Shown: positions 1 to 9,003 of the stretch, piece by piece
Position numbering within the stretch: position 1 is the stretch's first letter
How the letters are laid out: every line of letters starts with the position of its first letter
Assembly: GCF_022402485.1 (NCBI RefSeq)
Contig: NZ_JAKRSA010000009.1
Span: 62,001-126,000 of the forward strand
Length of the DNA stretch: 64,000 nt
Direction of reading: 5' to 3'
Origin: Phenylobacterium sp.
GTDB taxonomy: Bacteria; Pseudomonadota; Alphaproteobacteria; Caulobacterales; Caulobacteraceae
Made by a program: the position numbers and the translations under genes
The notes under the pieces: model-generated
What the model saw: the letters and a program-made list of their open reading frames with translations, nothing else
The model's database searches: none
What the model was told of the DNA's origin: nothing

Positions 1-98
1 GAGGCTCAGCCACCCCCGCCATCCTGTCGACCCATCCTTCAGACGCCGCGCGCGTCCAGCAGCTGGACGCCTACATCGCCGCGCGCGGCTATTCCTGA
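1..98 (+). CDS. M48 family metallopeptidase, C-terminal fragment (5' end outside window)
   Basis: An open frame enters from the left edge and ends at TGA 96-98. The 31 visible residues include LSTHPSDAARVQQL and end in YIAARGYS. The pattern STHPS-x-x-x-R-x-x-x-L is the usual C-terminal signature of M48 zinc peptidases of the Oma1/HtpX/BepA type, where it follows the catalytic domain. The zinc-binding HExxH would lie outside the window, so activity cannot be judged. It converges with the short-chain dehydrogenase gene that ends at 138, and no hairpin was seen in the 39 bases between them. Confidence 0.6.
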   Translation, partial: GSATPAILSTHPSDAARVQQLDAYIAARGYS

Positions 99-137
99 GG
101 TGCCCGCACGGCAACCTCAGGCCTTCCGATCAAAACG

Positions 138-905
138 CTAGAACTCGGCTGAGCCGCCATCGCAGGGCACCACCGCTCCGGTGGTGTAGGCCGAGGCCCG
201 GCTGCTGAGGAAGATCGCCACACCGGCGATGTCCTCAGGCTGGCCGATGCGGCCGCGGGGATTGCCCTTGGCGATGGCGTCGCCCGCCTGGGCCAGCGTC
301 GCGGCCATCATCTTCGACGGGAAGGGCCCAGGTGCGATGGCGTTGACCAGGATGTGCTCGGGGGCCAGGCGCTTGGCCAGGTGGCGGGTCAGCATGATGC
401 AGCCGGCCTTGGAGGTGGAATAGGCGTAGGTCTCCAGCGTCGGCGGCGCGATGCCGTTCACCGAGGCGATATTGATGACCCGCGAGGGCTCTTCGGCGGT
501 GGCGGCCGCCCGCAGAAGCGGCAAGAGCTTCTGGGTCAGGAAGAAGATCGACTTGACGTTCAGGTCGACGGTCTTGTCCCAACCGTCCTCCGAATACTCA
601 TCGATCGGCGCCCCCCAGGTGGCGCCGGCATTGTTGACCAGCACATCGAGACGGCTCTCACGTTCCTTGATGGCGTCCGCCAGACCCTCGATTCCCGCCA
701 TGCCGCCCAGATCAAAGGGCAGCGAGATGCAGGTCCCGTACTCCGATAGCTCCTCGGCCACCCGGTCGCAGACCTCGGCCTTGCGGGACGAGATGTAGAC
801 CTTGGCGCCATTTTCCACATAGCCGCGGGCGATCATCTCGCCGATGCCCCGGCTGCCGCCGGTCACGAGGACGACCTTGCCCTCAACGCTGAACAGATTC
901 TTCAA
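138..905 (-). CDS. SDR family NAD(P)-dependent oxidoreductase
   Basis: A 255-residue classical short-chain dehydrogenase. The cofactor loop TGGSRGIG is at residues 15-22, NNAG at 91-94, the catalytic Ser at 148 and the YSTSK active site at Y162/K166. A C-terminal PCDGG segment is typical of the family. The start is TTG at 905, supported by AGGAG about eight bases upstream; no better in-frame ATG is present. It is the last gene of a minus-strand operon with another SDR 36 bases upstream and a carboxymuconolactone-decarboxylase-like gene before that, which suggests oxidation or reduction of a small hydroxylated or aromatic-derived substrate. The substrate cannot be read from the sequence. Cytoplasmic, probably tetrameric by family. 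Confidence 0.9.
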   Translation of the reverse strand: MKNLFSVEGKVVLVTGGSRGIGEMIARGYVENGAKVYISSRKAEVCDRVAEELSEYGTCISLPFDLGGMAGIEGLADAIKERESRLDVLVNNAGATWGAPIDEYSEDGWDKTVDLNVKSIFFLTQKLLPLLRAAATAEEPSRVINIASVNGIAPPTLETYAYSTSKAGCIMLTRHLAKRLAPEHILVNAIAPGPFPSKMMAATLAQAGDAIAKGNPRGRIGQPEDIAGVAIFLSSRASAYTTGAVVPCDGGSAEF

Positions 906-941
906 AGCCCAATCTCCTGGAAAACGTCGGTTGAAACGGGA

Positions 942-1739
942 TCAGCCAATACGGCTGGACATGCCGCCGTCAACCGGCAGCAGAACGCCAGTGATGAAGG
1001 CGCTCTCATCGCTGGCCAGGAACAGGGCCGCATAGGCGGTGTCCCAGGCCGTGCCCATCTGGGCGCCCAGGGGCACCCGGGCACCCCGGGCCGCGCGGAC
1101 GGCTTCCTGATCCTGGCCGGTAGCCTGGGCGATGCCGGCCACAGCCATGGGGGTGTCCATCAGGCCCGGCAGGATGGCGTTGCAGCGGACCCGGTACTTG
1201 GCGTTGGACTGGGCGATGCTGGTGGTCAGGCGGTTCATAGCCGCCTTAGAGACCTCATAGGCCACCTGGGTCCCGCCGGCGATCGACGCCAGGGACGAGA
1301 TGTTGATGATGGCCCCGCCCCCCTGGGCCCGCATGCCCGGAAGGGCGGCCTTGCTGGTCAGCCAGGCACTCTTCAGATTGACCGCCAGAATACGGTCAAA
1401 GGCGTCTTCATCGACCAGATGGGCCGGTCCATCACCGCCGCCGATCCCCACATTGTTCACCAGGATGTCGAGGCGACCGAGACGCGCCTCAGCCTCGGCG
1501 ATCACGCCGGCCGCGCCCTCGGCCTTGGCGACGTTGACGGCGAAGGCATAGGCCGCTCCACCTTCGCCAGCGATCATGTCCGCCGTCTCCTGGGCGCGCT
1601 CGGCGACCTTGTCGACGCAAAGCACGCGGGCACCTTCGCGGGCAAACAGCAGCGCCATGGCGCGGCCATTGCCGATGGTCTGGCCCGGCGTCTGGCCCGC
1701 CCCGCAGACCAGGGCGGTCTTCCCCTCCAGCCGGCCCAT
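942..1739 (-). CDS. SDR family oxidoreductase with an extended cofactor loop
   Basis: A 265-residue short-chain dehydrogenase. NNVG (residues 95-98) replaces the usual NNAG, the catalytic Ser is at 148/149 and YEVSK gives Y161/K165. The glycine-rich cofactor loop is unusual: residues 13-25 read GAGQTPGQTIGNG instead of the compact TGxxxGIG, so four or more residues appear inserted. The C-terminal PVDGG motif is normal. The ATG at 1739 shares one base with the stop of the upstream gene (TGATG), so the two are probably translationally coupled. It likely acts in the same pathway as the neighbouring SDR and the CMD-like protein; the substrate is unknown. Confidence 0.88.
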   Translation of the reverse strand: MGRLEGKTALVCGAGQTPGQTIGNGRAMALLFAREGARVLCVDKVAERAQETADMIAGEGGAAYAFAVNVAKAEGAAGVIAEAEARLGRLDILVNNVGIGGGDGPAHLVDEDAFDRILAVNLKSAWLTSKAALPGMRAQGGGAIINISSLASIAGGTQVAYEVSKAAMNRLTTSIAQSNAKYRVRCNAILPGLMDTPMAVAGIAQATGQDQEAVRAARGARVPLGAQMGTAWDTAYAALFLASDESAFITGVLLPVDGGMSSRIG

Positions 1740-2308
1740 CAGAAGCCCTTGAGGTCCGGATCAAGGGTCTGGCCCTCGTCCAGCTGCACCCCGAAGGTGT
1801 TCAGCATCATCGAGACCTGGGTGTACTGACCGGCGGAAAACACCACATCCATCTTCTGCTTATCGCTGAAATGGGCGTCCAGGGCCTTCCAGGTCGGCTC
1901 GGTGATGAACTGGTCATGGTGCAGTTCGTCGGCGGCACGGACCAGGGCCGCATCAGCCGCGCTCCAGCCGGGCGCGTCGGGGCCAAGCTTGATGCGGGCC
2001 ACCTCGTCGTCGGTAAGGCCCGCCTGCTTGCCGATCGGCACATGCTGGGTCCACTCATAGCCCGAACGGCAGAGGTAGCCGATGCGCAGGATGACGATCT
2101 CCCGCTCCCGCGCCGGCAGCCCGTTTCTGCGGGACAGGATATAGTTGCCCCAGCCCATGAAACCCTTCATGGCCTTGGGCTCCCGGGCCAGGGTGCGGAA
2201 GATGTTCAGCACCCGGCCACGCTCGGCCATGGGGGCCAGCAGCTCCCGCTGATCGGCGTCCATATCCTTGTCGGCGAGGGGTTCAATCCGGGGTTTGGCC
2301 AGGCGCAT
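1739..2308 (-). CDS. Carboxymuconolactone decarboxylase (AhpD-like fold) family protein
   Basis: A 189-residue all-helical protein. The segment GYEWTQHVPIGKQAGLTDDE carries the E-x3-H pattern of gamma-carboxymuconolactone-decarboxylase-type members, with no CxxC of the AhpD peroxidase type. Members are often found beside ring-cleavage or dehydrogenase genes. The start is ATG at 2308, which has GGAGGA seven bases upstream; a start 13 codons earlier (2347) lacks such support. It is first in an operon with two SDR genes. An inverted repeat 67-121 bases upstream could be its operator. Exact reaction unknown. Confidence 0.82.
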   Translation of the reverse strand: MRLAKPRIEPLADKDMDADQRELLAPMAERGRVLNIFRTLAREPKAMKGFMGWGNYILSRRNGLPAREREIVILRIGYLCRSGYEWTQHVPIGKQAGLTDDEVARIKLGPDAPGWSAADAALVRAADELHHDQFITEPTWKALDAHFSDKQKMDVVFSAGQYTQVSMMLNTFGVQLDEGQTLDPDLKGF

Positions 2309-2374
2309 GGGTCGTCCTCCGCTGTTCTGATCAGCGCCCTCGATCACCGGCCTCAGCTCGAATTCTAGGGTCGA

Positions 2375-2429
2375 GTCTGGACCAGGGATCGGCGAGGACG
2401 CCGGTGTTCCATGGTCTCATGGTCCAGAC
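2375..2429. promoter_or_regulatory. Candidate operator: 10-base inverted repeat upstream of the CMD/SDR operon
   Basis: GTCTGGACCA at 2375-2384 is mirrored exactly by TGGTCCAGAC at 2420-2429, with a 35-base spacer that itself contains CCATGGTCTCATGG. It lies 67-121 bases upstream of the ATG at 2308, where a repressor or activator site would be expected. No regulator gene is adjacent. Confidence 0.3.
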
Positions 2430-2636
2430 CCAGCGGTGCCGTCAATCTTAAGTCGCCCGAACCTTGGGCCTAGATCTGGGGCGATGAAGCCGCAACTGGC
2501 GCCGGCTCGGCCTGGGGCGTGGGTACGATCAGACCCGTGGGCGCCTTATGGCACAACGCCCTGGGGGTGATCGCAATTGCCGGGGCTCCGGTTGGGGGCT
2601 GATTTGAGGAAGCGCTAGGGCGGCGGCCGCTGCTCC

Positions 2637-2722
2637 CGTCATTCTCGGCCCTGTGTCGAGTATCCCCCTCGCGCCCGCGCCCGCCCTCGACAGGGATGCT
2701 CGCCACAAGGGCGAGCATGACG
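2637..2722. repeat. Dispersed palindromic repeat, copy 1
   Basis: An 86-base element whose ends form an imperfect inverted repeat of 24 bases (2637-2660 against 2699-2722, 20 of 24 matching), beginning CGTCATTCTCGG and ending GCGAGCATGACG. The core contains GCGCCCGCCCTCGACAGGGA. A second copy in the same orientation is at 37058-37144. Short palindromic elements with CGTCAT ends are common in alphaproteobacterial intergenic DNA. Confidence 0.7.
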
Positions 2723-2787
2723 CGGTGGGGGTGGGCTGTGCCCTGGAAGCCGACTCTCAGAGCGGCGGCAACGGGTGGGAAGCGGAC

Positions 2788-3234
2788 CTAAAGTCTCTTG
2801 CGAAAATAAACCACGCGCTCCGTCTCTTCGAACCCGACCGCTACATGAAAATCATGGCTCGCCAAGTTGTCGATCAGAGCGTCCGACGCGAACTCTGTGC
2901 ACCCCATCCTACGTCCCCAAGCCTCGACGGCGAAGGTGAGTGCTCGTGCCGCTCCGCTACCCCGGCGTTCCGGAACGACGTAAATTCCCTCCAAGAAGGC
3001 GACGGGTGAGGTGTGGCAGCCGTTGACGTAGTCGTGACGCAGAGCAGCCTCCGTGAAGCCGCACACCACTCCTGCGAGGTCTACTGCAACGAGCACAATC
3101 TTATCGTTGTCTGGGGATGTGAGCGCAGAGCGCGATTCCTGCTCATGCTGATCGACTGGGCTGCTCGGCCAAAGTGACGCGCGCATTCTAGCCAAATGCT
3201 CAAGATCATCGATGCACGCCGGGCGAACTTCCAT
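2788..3234 (-). CDS. Aminoglycoside 6'-N-acetyltransferase-like GNAT protein
   Basis: A 148-residue GNAT acetyltransferase. It strongly resembles the chromosomal AAC(6')-Iaa/Iy subgroup: it shares an N-terminal MxxR pattern with LWP, then RHDYVNGCHTSP with FLEGI, the acetyl-CoA loop RRGSGAA, and the C-terminal run GFEETERVVYFRKRL. Enzymes of this group transfer acetyl from acetyl-CoA to the 6' amino group of aminoglycosides; some chromosomal members are cryptic or have another natural substrate. Start ATG at 3234 with AGGGAA upstream. Sampled lines inside the gene are about 53-65% G+C, lower than its neighbours, and a repeat element lies just downstream, so it may have been acquired by transfer. 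It stands alone as a transcription unit. Confidence 0.85.
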   Translation of the reverse strand: MEVRPACIDDLEHLARMRASLWPSSPVDQHEQESRSALTSPDNDKIVLVAVDLAGVVCGFTEAALRHDYVNGCHTSPVAFLEGIYVVPERRGSGAARALTFAVEAWGRRMGCTEFASDALIDNLASHDFHVAVGFEETERVVYFRKRL

Positions 3235-3304
3235 TCGGGCAGGTTCCCTATTTCGGCCAACGTCCGCAATGGGTCGTGAGCCGATGTTCCTCAGGCAGCC
3301 CCTA

Positions 3305-4147
3305 TCAACCCCGCAGCTTCTCCGCGTGAAACGCCACGTGGTCGACGATGAAGCTGGCCATGAAGAAGTAGGAGTGGTCGTAGCCGGCCTGCCGGCGCAG
3401 GGTCAGCTTCTGGCCGGCGGCGGCGCAGGCGGCCTCCAGGAGTTCGGGCTTGAGCTGTTCGGCCAGGAAGTTGTCGCCTAGGCCCTGGTCCACCAGGATG
3501 TCGTCGAACCGGCCCTTGGCCGCGCCGGCCTCGATCAGCAAGGCTGCGTCGTGGTCTGCCCAGGTGGCGCGATCCTCGCCCAGATAGGCGGTGAACGCCT
3601 TCTCCCCCCAGGGGCAGCGGGTGGGCGAGCAGATGGGCGCGAAGGCTGAGACCGAGCGGAAGATGTCCGGGCGGCGCAGGGCGAGTGTCAGGGCACCGTG
3701 GCCGCCCATGGAGTGGCCGGAAACGCCGACGCAGTCCCGCGCGATGGGGAACTCGGCAACCACCGTGTCCAGTAGTTCGCCGGTGACATAGGTCTCCATC
3801 TGGAAGTGCGGCGTCCATGGCGCCTGGGTGGCGTCCACATAGAAGCCCGCCCCCTGCCCCAGGTCATAGGCGGGATCGTCGGCCACGCCTTCGCCCCGGG
3901 GGCTGGTGTCGGGCGCGAGGACCGCCAGGCCGTGGGCGGCGGCGGGGCCATAGGCACCGGCCTTGGTGGTGAAGTTGTCCTCCGTGCAGGTCAGGCCAGA
4001 CAGCCAGACCAGCAGCGGGAATGGCCCCGCGCCTTCCGGCAGGAAGAGCGAGAACCGCATGGGCGTGCCGGTGACCGCGCTCTGGTGGCGGAGATAGCGC
4101 AGGCTCCCGCCGTGAACACGGTGCTGCTGGACGGTCTCGAGGCTCAT
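3305..4147 (-). CDS. fghA: S-formylglutathione hydrolase
   Basis: A 280-residue esterase-D-family alpha/beta hydrolase that splits S-formylglutathione into formate and glutathione, the second step of glutathione-dependent formaldehyde detoxification. The nucleophile motif GHSMGG places Ser at about residue 146; later Asp (in VDQGLGD) and His (in GYDHSYFF) complete the triad. The N-terminal segment SGLTCTEDNF is diagnostic of the family. ATG at 4147 gives a normal length. A TTG at 4159 would overlap the adhC stop by four bases and is a possible alternative. It directly follows adhC, whose product makes its substrate. Cytoplasmic. Confidence 0.95.
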   Translation of the reverse strand: MSLETVQQHRVHGGSLRYLRHQSAVTGTPMRFSLFLPEGAGPFPLLVWLSGLTCTEDNFTTKAGAYGPAAAHGLAVLAPDTSPRGEGVADDPAYDLGQGAGFYVDATQAPWTPHFQMETYVTGELLDTVVAEFPIARDCVGVSGHSMGGHGALTLALRRPDIFRSVSAFAPICSPTRCPWGEKAFTAYLGEDRATWADHDAALLIEAGAAKGRFDDILVDQGLGDNFLAEQLKPELLEAACAAAGQKLTLRRQAGYDHSYFFMASFIVDHVAFHAEKLRG

Positions 4148-4155
4148 CGGCGCGC

Positions 4156-5265
<1,110 letters not shown>

Positions 5266-5347
5266 GGCGGGGCTCCGTAGGTTTTCCGGCCCCTGGTGGC
5301 GCCTCGCGCCCCCCGGATCAAGCGTCGGGGACGAGAAGCCCCCCTAA

Positions 5348-5374
5348 GGCGCAGAAGATGATATGATCTGCGCC
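5348..5374. promoter_or_regulatory. Candidate operator between adhC and nfeD
   Basis: GGCGCAGA at 5348-5355 and TCTGCGCC at 5367-5374 form a perfect 8-base inverted repeat around an 11-base AT-richer centre. It lies in the divergent region, 83 bases upstream of adhC and 48 bases upstream of nfeD, so it could serve either promoter. It is not followed by a T run, which argues against a terminator. Confidence 0.35.
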
Positions 5375-5421
5375 ACCATGGCGGGCGGAGCGTGCGCCCG
5401 AAGTCGCCAAGGGAGAAAGAC

Positions 5422-6840
5422 ATGTCCGGCCCGGTGCCGAACATCAGGGATTGGTGGAGACAGGCGGGGCTATGGCTCGCCAGTTTAGCCCTGTGTCTGG
5501 CAAGCGCCCATGGGGCTCTTGCCCAAACGCCTCAGCCGGCCCAGACCCCTCCCCCGCTGGTGCTGGTGTTTGACCTGGACGGTGCGGTGGGCCCGGCCAC
5601 GGCGGAGTATCTGCAGCGGGGGCTCGAACAGGCCGCCACTCGTGAGGCGAGCCTGGCGGTCATCCGCATGAATACGCCCGGCGGGCTCGACTCCTCCACC
5701 CGGGACATCATCGCCGACATCCTGGCCTCACCGACGCCCGTGGCGGTGTTTGTCACCCCGGCTGGGGCACGGGCGGCCAGCGCAGGCACCTACATCCTCT
5801 ATGCCAGCCATCTGGCGGCCATGACGCCGGGTGCCCATCTGGGCGCAGCCACGCCGGTGCAGATGGGCGGGTCCAGCCCGTTGATGCCTGAGCGCGAGGC
5901 GCCTGCCACCCCCGACAGCGCCGAGCGCGCCAAGACGGCTGGGACGCCCCAGCCTGACGCCATGACGGCCAAGGTGACCAATGATGCGGTGGCCTATATC
6001 CGCAGCCTCGCCGGGCTACAGGGCCGCGACCCGGTGTTTGCCGAGCTTGCCGTGCGGCGGGCCGAGACCCTGACGGCCACTGAGGCCCTCGATCAGGGGG
6101 TGATCGAGATCCTGACCCGGGATATGGACGGCCTGCTGGCCGCCGCCCATGGGCGCACCGTCTTGCTGAATGGCGAACCCCTGGTTCTGAACACCGCAGA
6201 AGCCCAGGTAGAGACCCTGTCGCCGGACTGGCGGGCGCAGATCCTGGCGGTCATCACCAATCCCAACATCGCCTATCTGCTGATGCTGGTGGGCATCTAC
6301 GGGCTGATCTTCGAGTTCACCTCTCCTGGCGCTGTGGGGCCAGGGGCGGTGGGGGCGGTATCCCTGCTGCTGGGTCTGTTTTCCCTGAACATGCTGCCGG
6401 TGGACTATGCCGGCGCGGCCCTGATTGCCCTCGGCATCGCCCTGTTGCTGGTGGAGGTGTTCATCCCCGGATTTGGCCTGTTTGGCGCGGCAGGTGCGGT
6501 CGCCCTGGCCCTGGGGTCTCTGATGCTGTTTCGGGAAGCCCCGGGCTTCAAGCTGTCGCCCTATGTGGTCCTGGCGTCCGTCGGCCTCAGCGTCGGCTTC
6601 TTTCTCATTGCCCTGCGGGCGGCGGTGCAAGCGGCCCGGCGGGGCGTGACCACGGGTCAGGCCGCCCTGCTCAACGCCCATGCCGTCGTCAAGAGCTGGG
6701 AGGGCCAGCAAGGCTATGTCCATGCCCAGGGCGAGGACTGGCACGCCGTCTCAGGCGTTTCTCTCTCACCTGGCCAACCGGTGCGGATTGCCGCCCGGGA
6801 CGGCCTCACCCTCACCGTCGAACCCGACAAACCCGCCTGA
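5422..6840 (+). CDS. NfeD family membrane-bound serine protease (ClpP-like)
   Basis: A 472-residue protein with a signal peptide ending near AHGALAQ, then a ClpP/crotonase-fold protease domain. The segment NTPGGLDSSTRDI and the catalytic-Ser region ASAGTYI are the hallmarks of the stomatin-operon-partner proteases. Four or so hydrophobic segments follow (about residues 275-405), then a small C-terminal OB-fold NfeD domain. Such proteases cleave the hydrophobic C-terminus of the stomatin encoded next to them and act at the inner membrane. ATG at 5422 has AGGGAG six bases upstream; a GTG 30 bases earlier has no such site. Operon with the SPFH gene 21 bases downstream. Confidence 0.88.
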   Translation: MSGPVPNIRDWWRQAGLWLASLALCLASAHGALAQTPQPAQTPPPLVLVFDLDGAVGPATAEYLQRGLEQAATREASLAVIRMNTPGGLDSSTRDIIADILASPTPVAVFVTPAGARAASAGTYILYASHLAAMTPGAHLGAATPVQMGGSSPLMPEREAPATPDSAERAKTAGTPQPDAMTAKVTNDAVAYIRSLAGLQGRDPVFAELAVRRAETLTATEALDQGVIEILTRDMDGLLAAAHGRTVLLNGEPLVLNTAEAQVETLSPDWRAQILAVITNPNIAYLLMLVGIYGLIFEFTSPGAVGPGAVGAVSLLLGLFSLNMLPVDYAGAALIALGIALLLVEVFIPGFGLFGAAGAVALALGSLMLFREAPGFKLSPYVVLASVGLSVGFFLIALRAAVQAARRGVTTGQAALLNAHAVVKSWEGQQGYVHAQGEDWHAVSGVSLSPGQPVRIAARDGLTLTVEPDKPA

Positions 6841-6861
6841 GGCGGCAGAAGGATCAAGCCC

Positions 6862-7623
6862 ATGTTCGATATCGCCAGCTACGGCGCATTACTCGTCTTC
6901 CTCATCATCATCCTGCTGCAGGCGGTGAAGGTGATGCGGGAATATGAGCGGGCCGTGGTCTTTACCCTGGGCCGCTTCACCGGCGTCAAGGGCCCCGGCC
7001 TGATCCTGCTGATCCCCGTGGTCCAGCAGATGGTCAAGGTGGACCTGCGCACCATCGTCCTGGATGTGCCCAGCCAGGATGTGATCAGCCGCGACAACGT
7101 CTCGGTGAAGGTCTCAGCTGTGCTGTACTTCCGGGTGATCGACGCCGACCGGGCGGTGATCCAGGTGGAAAACTATATGGAGGCCACAAGCCAGCTGGCC
7201 CAGACCACCCTGCGCTCGGTGCTCGGCAAGCATGACCTGGACGAGATGCTGGCCGAGCGCGACAAGCTCAACAGCGACATCCAGGAAATCCTCGACAGCC
7301 AGACCGAAGAATGGGGCATCAAGGTCGCCAATGTGGAGATCAAGCATGTCGATATCGACGAGAGCATGATCCGCGCCATCGCCCGGCAGGCCGAGGCCGA
7401 ACGCAACCGCCGCGCCCGGGTCATCAATGCGGACGGGGAAAAGCAAGCCGCCCACGCCATGCTGGAAGCCGCCCAGACCCTGGCGACCATCCCTGAGGCC
7501 ATGCAGCTGCGCTATCTGAACACCCTGGCCGACATCGGGGCTGATCAGAACACCACTATCGTCTTCCCGATGCCCATGGATCTGGGCTCCCTGCTGGGCA
7601 ATCTGACCAAGCCCAAGGCTTAG
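6862..7623 (+). CDS. SPFH/Band 7 (stomatin, slipin) family protein
   Basis: A 253-residue stomatin-like protein: one N-terminal membrane anchor (residues 5-20, SYGALLVFLIIILLQ), then the Band 7 domain with YERAVVFTLGRF and GPGLILLIPVVQQ, and a helical coiled-coil region rich in Ala, Glu and Arg (RQAEAERNRRARVINADGEKQ). Family members form membrane-associated oligomers that organise membrane microdomains. It sits directly behind nfeD, the classic partner gene, with an upstream AGAAGGA ribosome site. It converges with the CaiB-type gene, leaving only 15 bases between stops and no visible terminator. Confidence 0.92.
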   Translation: MFDIASYGALLVFLIIILLQAVKVMREYERAVVFTLGRFTGVKGPGLILLIPVVQQMVKVDLRTIVLDVPSQDVISRDNVSVKVSAVLYFRVIDADRAVIQVENYMEATSQLAQTTLRSVLGKHDLDEMLAERDKLNSDIQEILDSQTEEWGIKVANVEIKHVDIDESMIRAIARQAEAERNRRARVINADGEKQAAHAMLEAAQTLATIPEAMQLRYLNTLADIGADQNTTIVFPMPMDLGSLLGNLTKPKA

Positions 7624-7638
7624 AGGGGCTAGGCGGCC

Positions 7639-8853
7639 TCAGGCGCTGGCGACGATGCCAGCGTCGTGCAGGCGGGCGATCTCGGCGGCAGGCAGGCCCA
7701 GAACCTCGGCCAGCACCTGCTCGGTGTGCTGGCCGAGCCGGGCCGCTGGTTGGGCTGGCGCGCGCACATCCTGCGGCAGGGTCGCGGCATAGCCCGGCAC
7801 GGGATAGGTCGCGCCGCTGGGCTGGGCCAGGTCTGAAAACAGCGGGCTGCCCTTGAACAGGCGGGGGTCCTCCAGGGCCTCCTCCAGGGTCTGATAAGGA
7901 CCCCAGCAGACGCCGAGCTCATCGAACCTGGGTAGCATGTCCGCGGCCGACAGGGCGGCGAAACCCGCCTCAAAGATGGGGATCAAGGCGTCGGAATGGG
8001 CAAAGCGCACGCCCTCGTCCTTACGGAAATCGACGCCCCTGGCCTGCTCTACCGCCGCGACGGCGCGCCCGACCCCCAGAACCTCGATAAGGCCCGTCCA
8101 TTGGCGCGGTGTGATAGCCACGACCATCAGGCGCCGGCCGTCCCGGGTCAGGAAATCCCGGCCGAAGGCACCATAGAGGCTGTTGCCCATGCGGCCGCGT
8201 ACGCCGGTCCCGGCCAGGATCTCGGCGGTCATACCCATATTGGCCAGGCTGGCGGCGGCCACGTCGGAGAGGGGGATACGGATCTCCCGGCCCTGACCAG
8301 TGCGCATCCGCGACAGCAGGGCGGCCACCAGATTGTAGGCGGCGAAGGCGCCGGTGAGCAGGTCCCAGGCGGGCAGCACATGGTTCACCGGTCGGGGATC
8401 GTCGGGATGGCCGGTCATCAGCGGCACGCCGATGGCGCTGTTGATCGTGTAGTCGACGCCAGGGCCCCCATCGGCCCAGCCCATGACCCGCACACAGATC
8501 AGATCCTCGCGCAGGGCTTTCAGTCGGTCATAGGACAGGAAGCCATCGACGGGGAAGTTGGTCACAAACAGGCCCGCGTCGGGTCCCGGCGAAGCCGCCA
8601 GCCGCTGGGCGAGCTCGCGCCCCTCGGGACGGGAGAGATCGAGGGCCACCGATTTCTTGCCCTTGTTGAGCCCCTCCCAATAGAGGCTCGATCCGTTGGG
8701 GGCGAGCGGCCAGCGGCGGAAGTCGGGACCGCCGCCGATATTGTCGAACCGGATCACCTCGGCGCCGAGTTGGGCGAGATAAAGTCCGCAGGTGGGGCCG
8801 GCGATAAAGGCCGAGCCCTCGACCACCGTAAGGCCCTTCAACAGATCATACAT
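7639..8853 (-). CDS. CaiB/BaiF (family III) CoA-transferase
   Basis: A 404-residue family III CoA-transferase, cytoplasmic, moving CoA between carboxylic acids through an Asp-acyl intermediate. The N-terminal LLKGLTVVEGSAFIAGPTCG, the GLNKGKKSVALDL segment and an Asp in PAWDLLTGAFAAYN (likely the catalytic Asp) fit the family. Start ATG at 8853 with GGGAG upstream. It is divergent from a CitE-like lyase and MaoC hydratase (150 bases between starts), a gene set like that used for itaconate/citramalate or mesaconate breakdown through CoA esters (transferase, hydratase, lyase). The specific acid cannot be told from sequence. Confidence 0.9.
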   Translation of the reverse strand: MYDLLKGLTVVEGSAFIAGPTCGLYLAQLGAEVIRFDNIGGGPDFRRWPLAPNGSSLYWEGLNKGKKSVALDLSRPEGRELAQRLAASPGPDAGLFVTNFPVDGFLSYDRLKALREDLICVRVMGWADGGPGVDYTINSAIGVPLMTGHPDDPRPVNHVLPAWDLLTGAFAAYNLVAALLSRMRTGQGREIRIPLSDVAAASLANMGMTAEILAGTGVRGRMGNSLYGAFGRDFLTRDGRRLMVVAITPRQWTGLIEVLGVGRAVAAVEQARGVDFRKDEGVRFAHSDALIPIFEAGFAALSAADMLPRFDELGVCWGPYQTLEEALEDPRLFKGSPLFSDLAQPSGATYPVPGYAATLPQDVRAPAQPAARLGQHTEQVLAEVLGLPAAEIARLHDAGIVASA

Positions 8854-9003
8854 GGCGCGCTCCCGGCCCGGTTGGCGCTTGCGATGCGCCTTCCACGACC
8901 CATAGCATAGGTGCCGGTTGACGCTGGGGACGCCCTGGCCCTTGGGCGCGCGGGAGTGTCATATCCTGGCCTGCCGACTCGCAACGGTCCGTCAGGAGGA
9001 TGC

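Larger units (their letters stand above)
2309..2787. other. 479-base intergenic region with an inverted repeat and a repeat element
   Basis: No convincing gene was seen between the CMD-like gene (start 2308) and the acetyltransferase end (2788). The region holds a 10-base perfect inverted repeat (2375-2384 and 2420-2429) and an 86-base imperfect palindromic repeat element at 2637-2722. An open frame spanning 2470-2718 on the minus strand is low-complexity, covers the repeat and is not considered coding. Confidence 0.7.

Noticed and set aside
2470-2718. Minus-strand open frame of 82 codons
   Set aside because: Low-complexity, covers the palindromic repeat, and has no ribosome site or family similarity.
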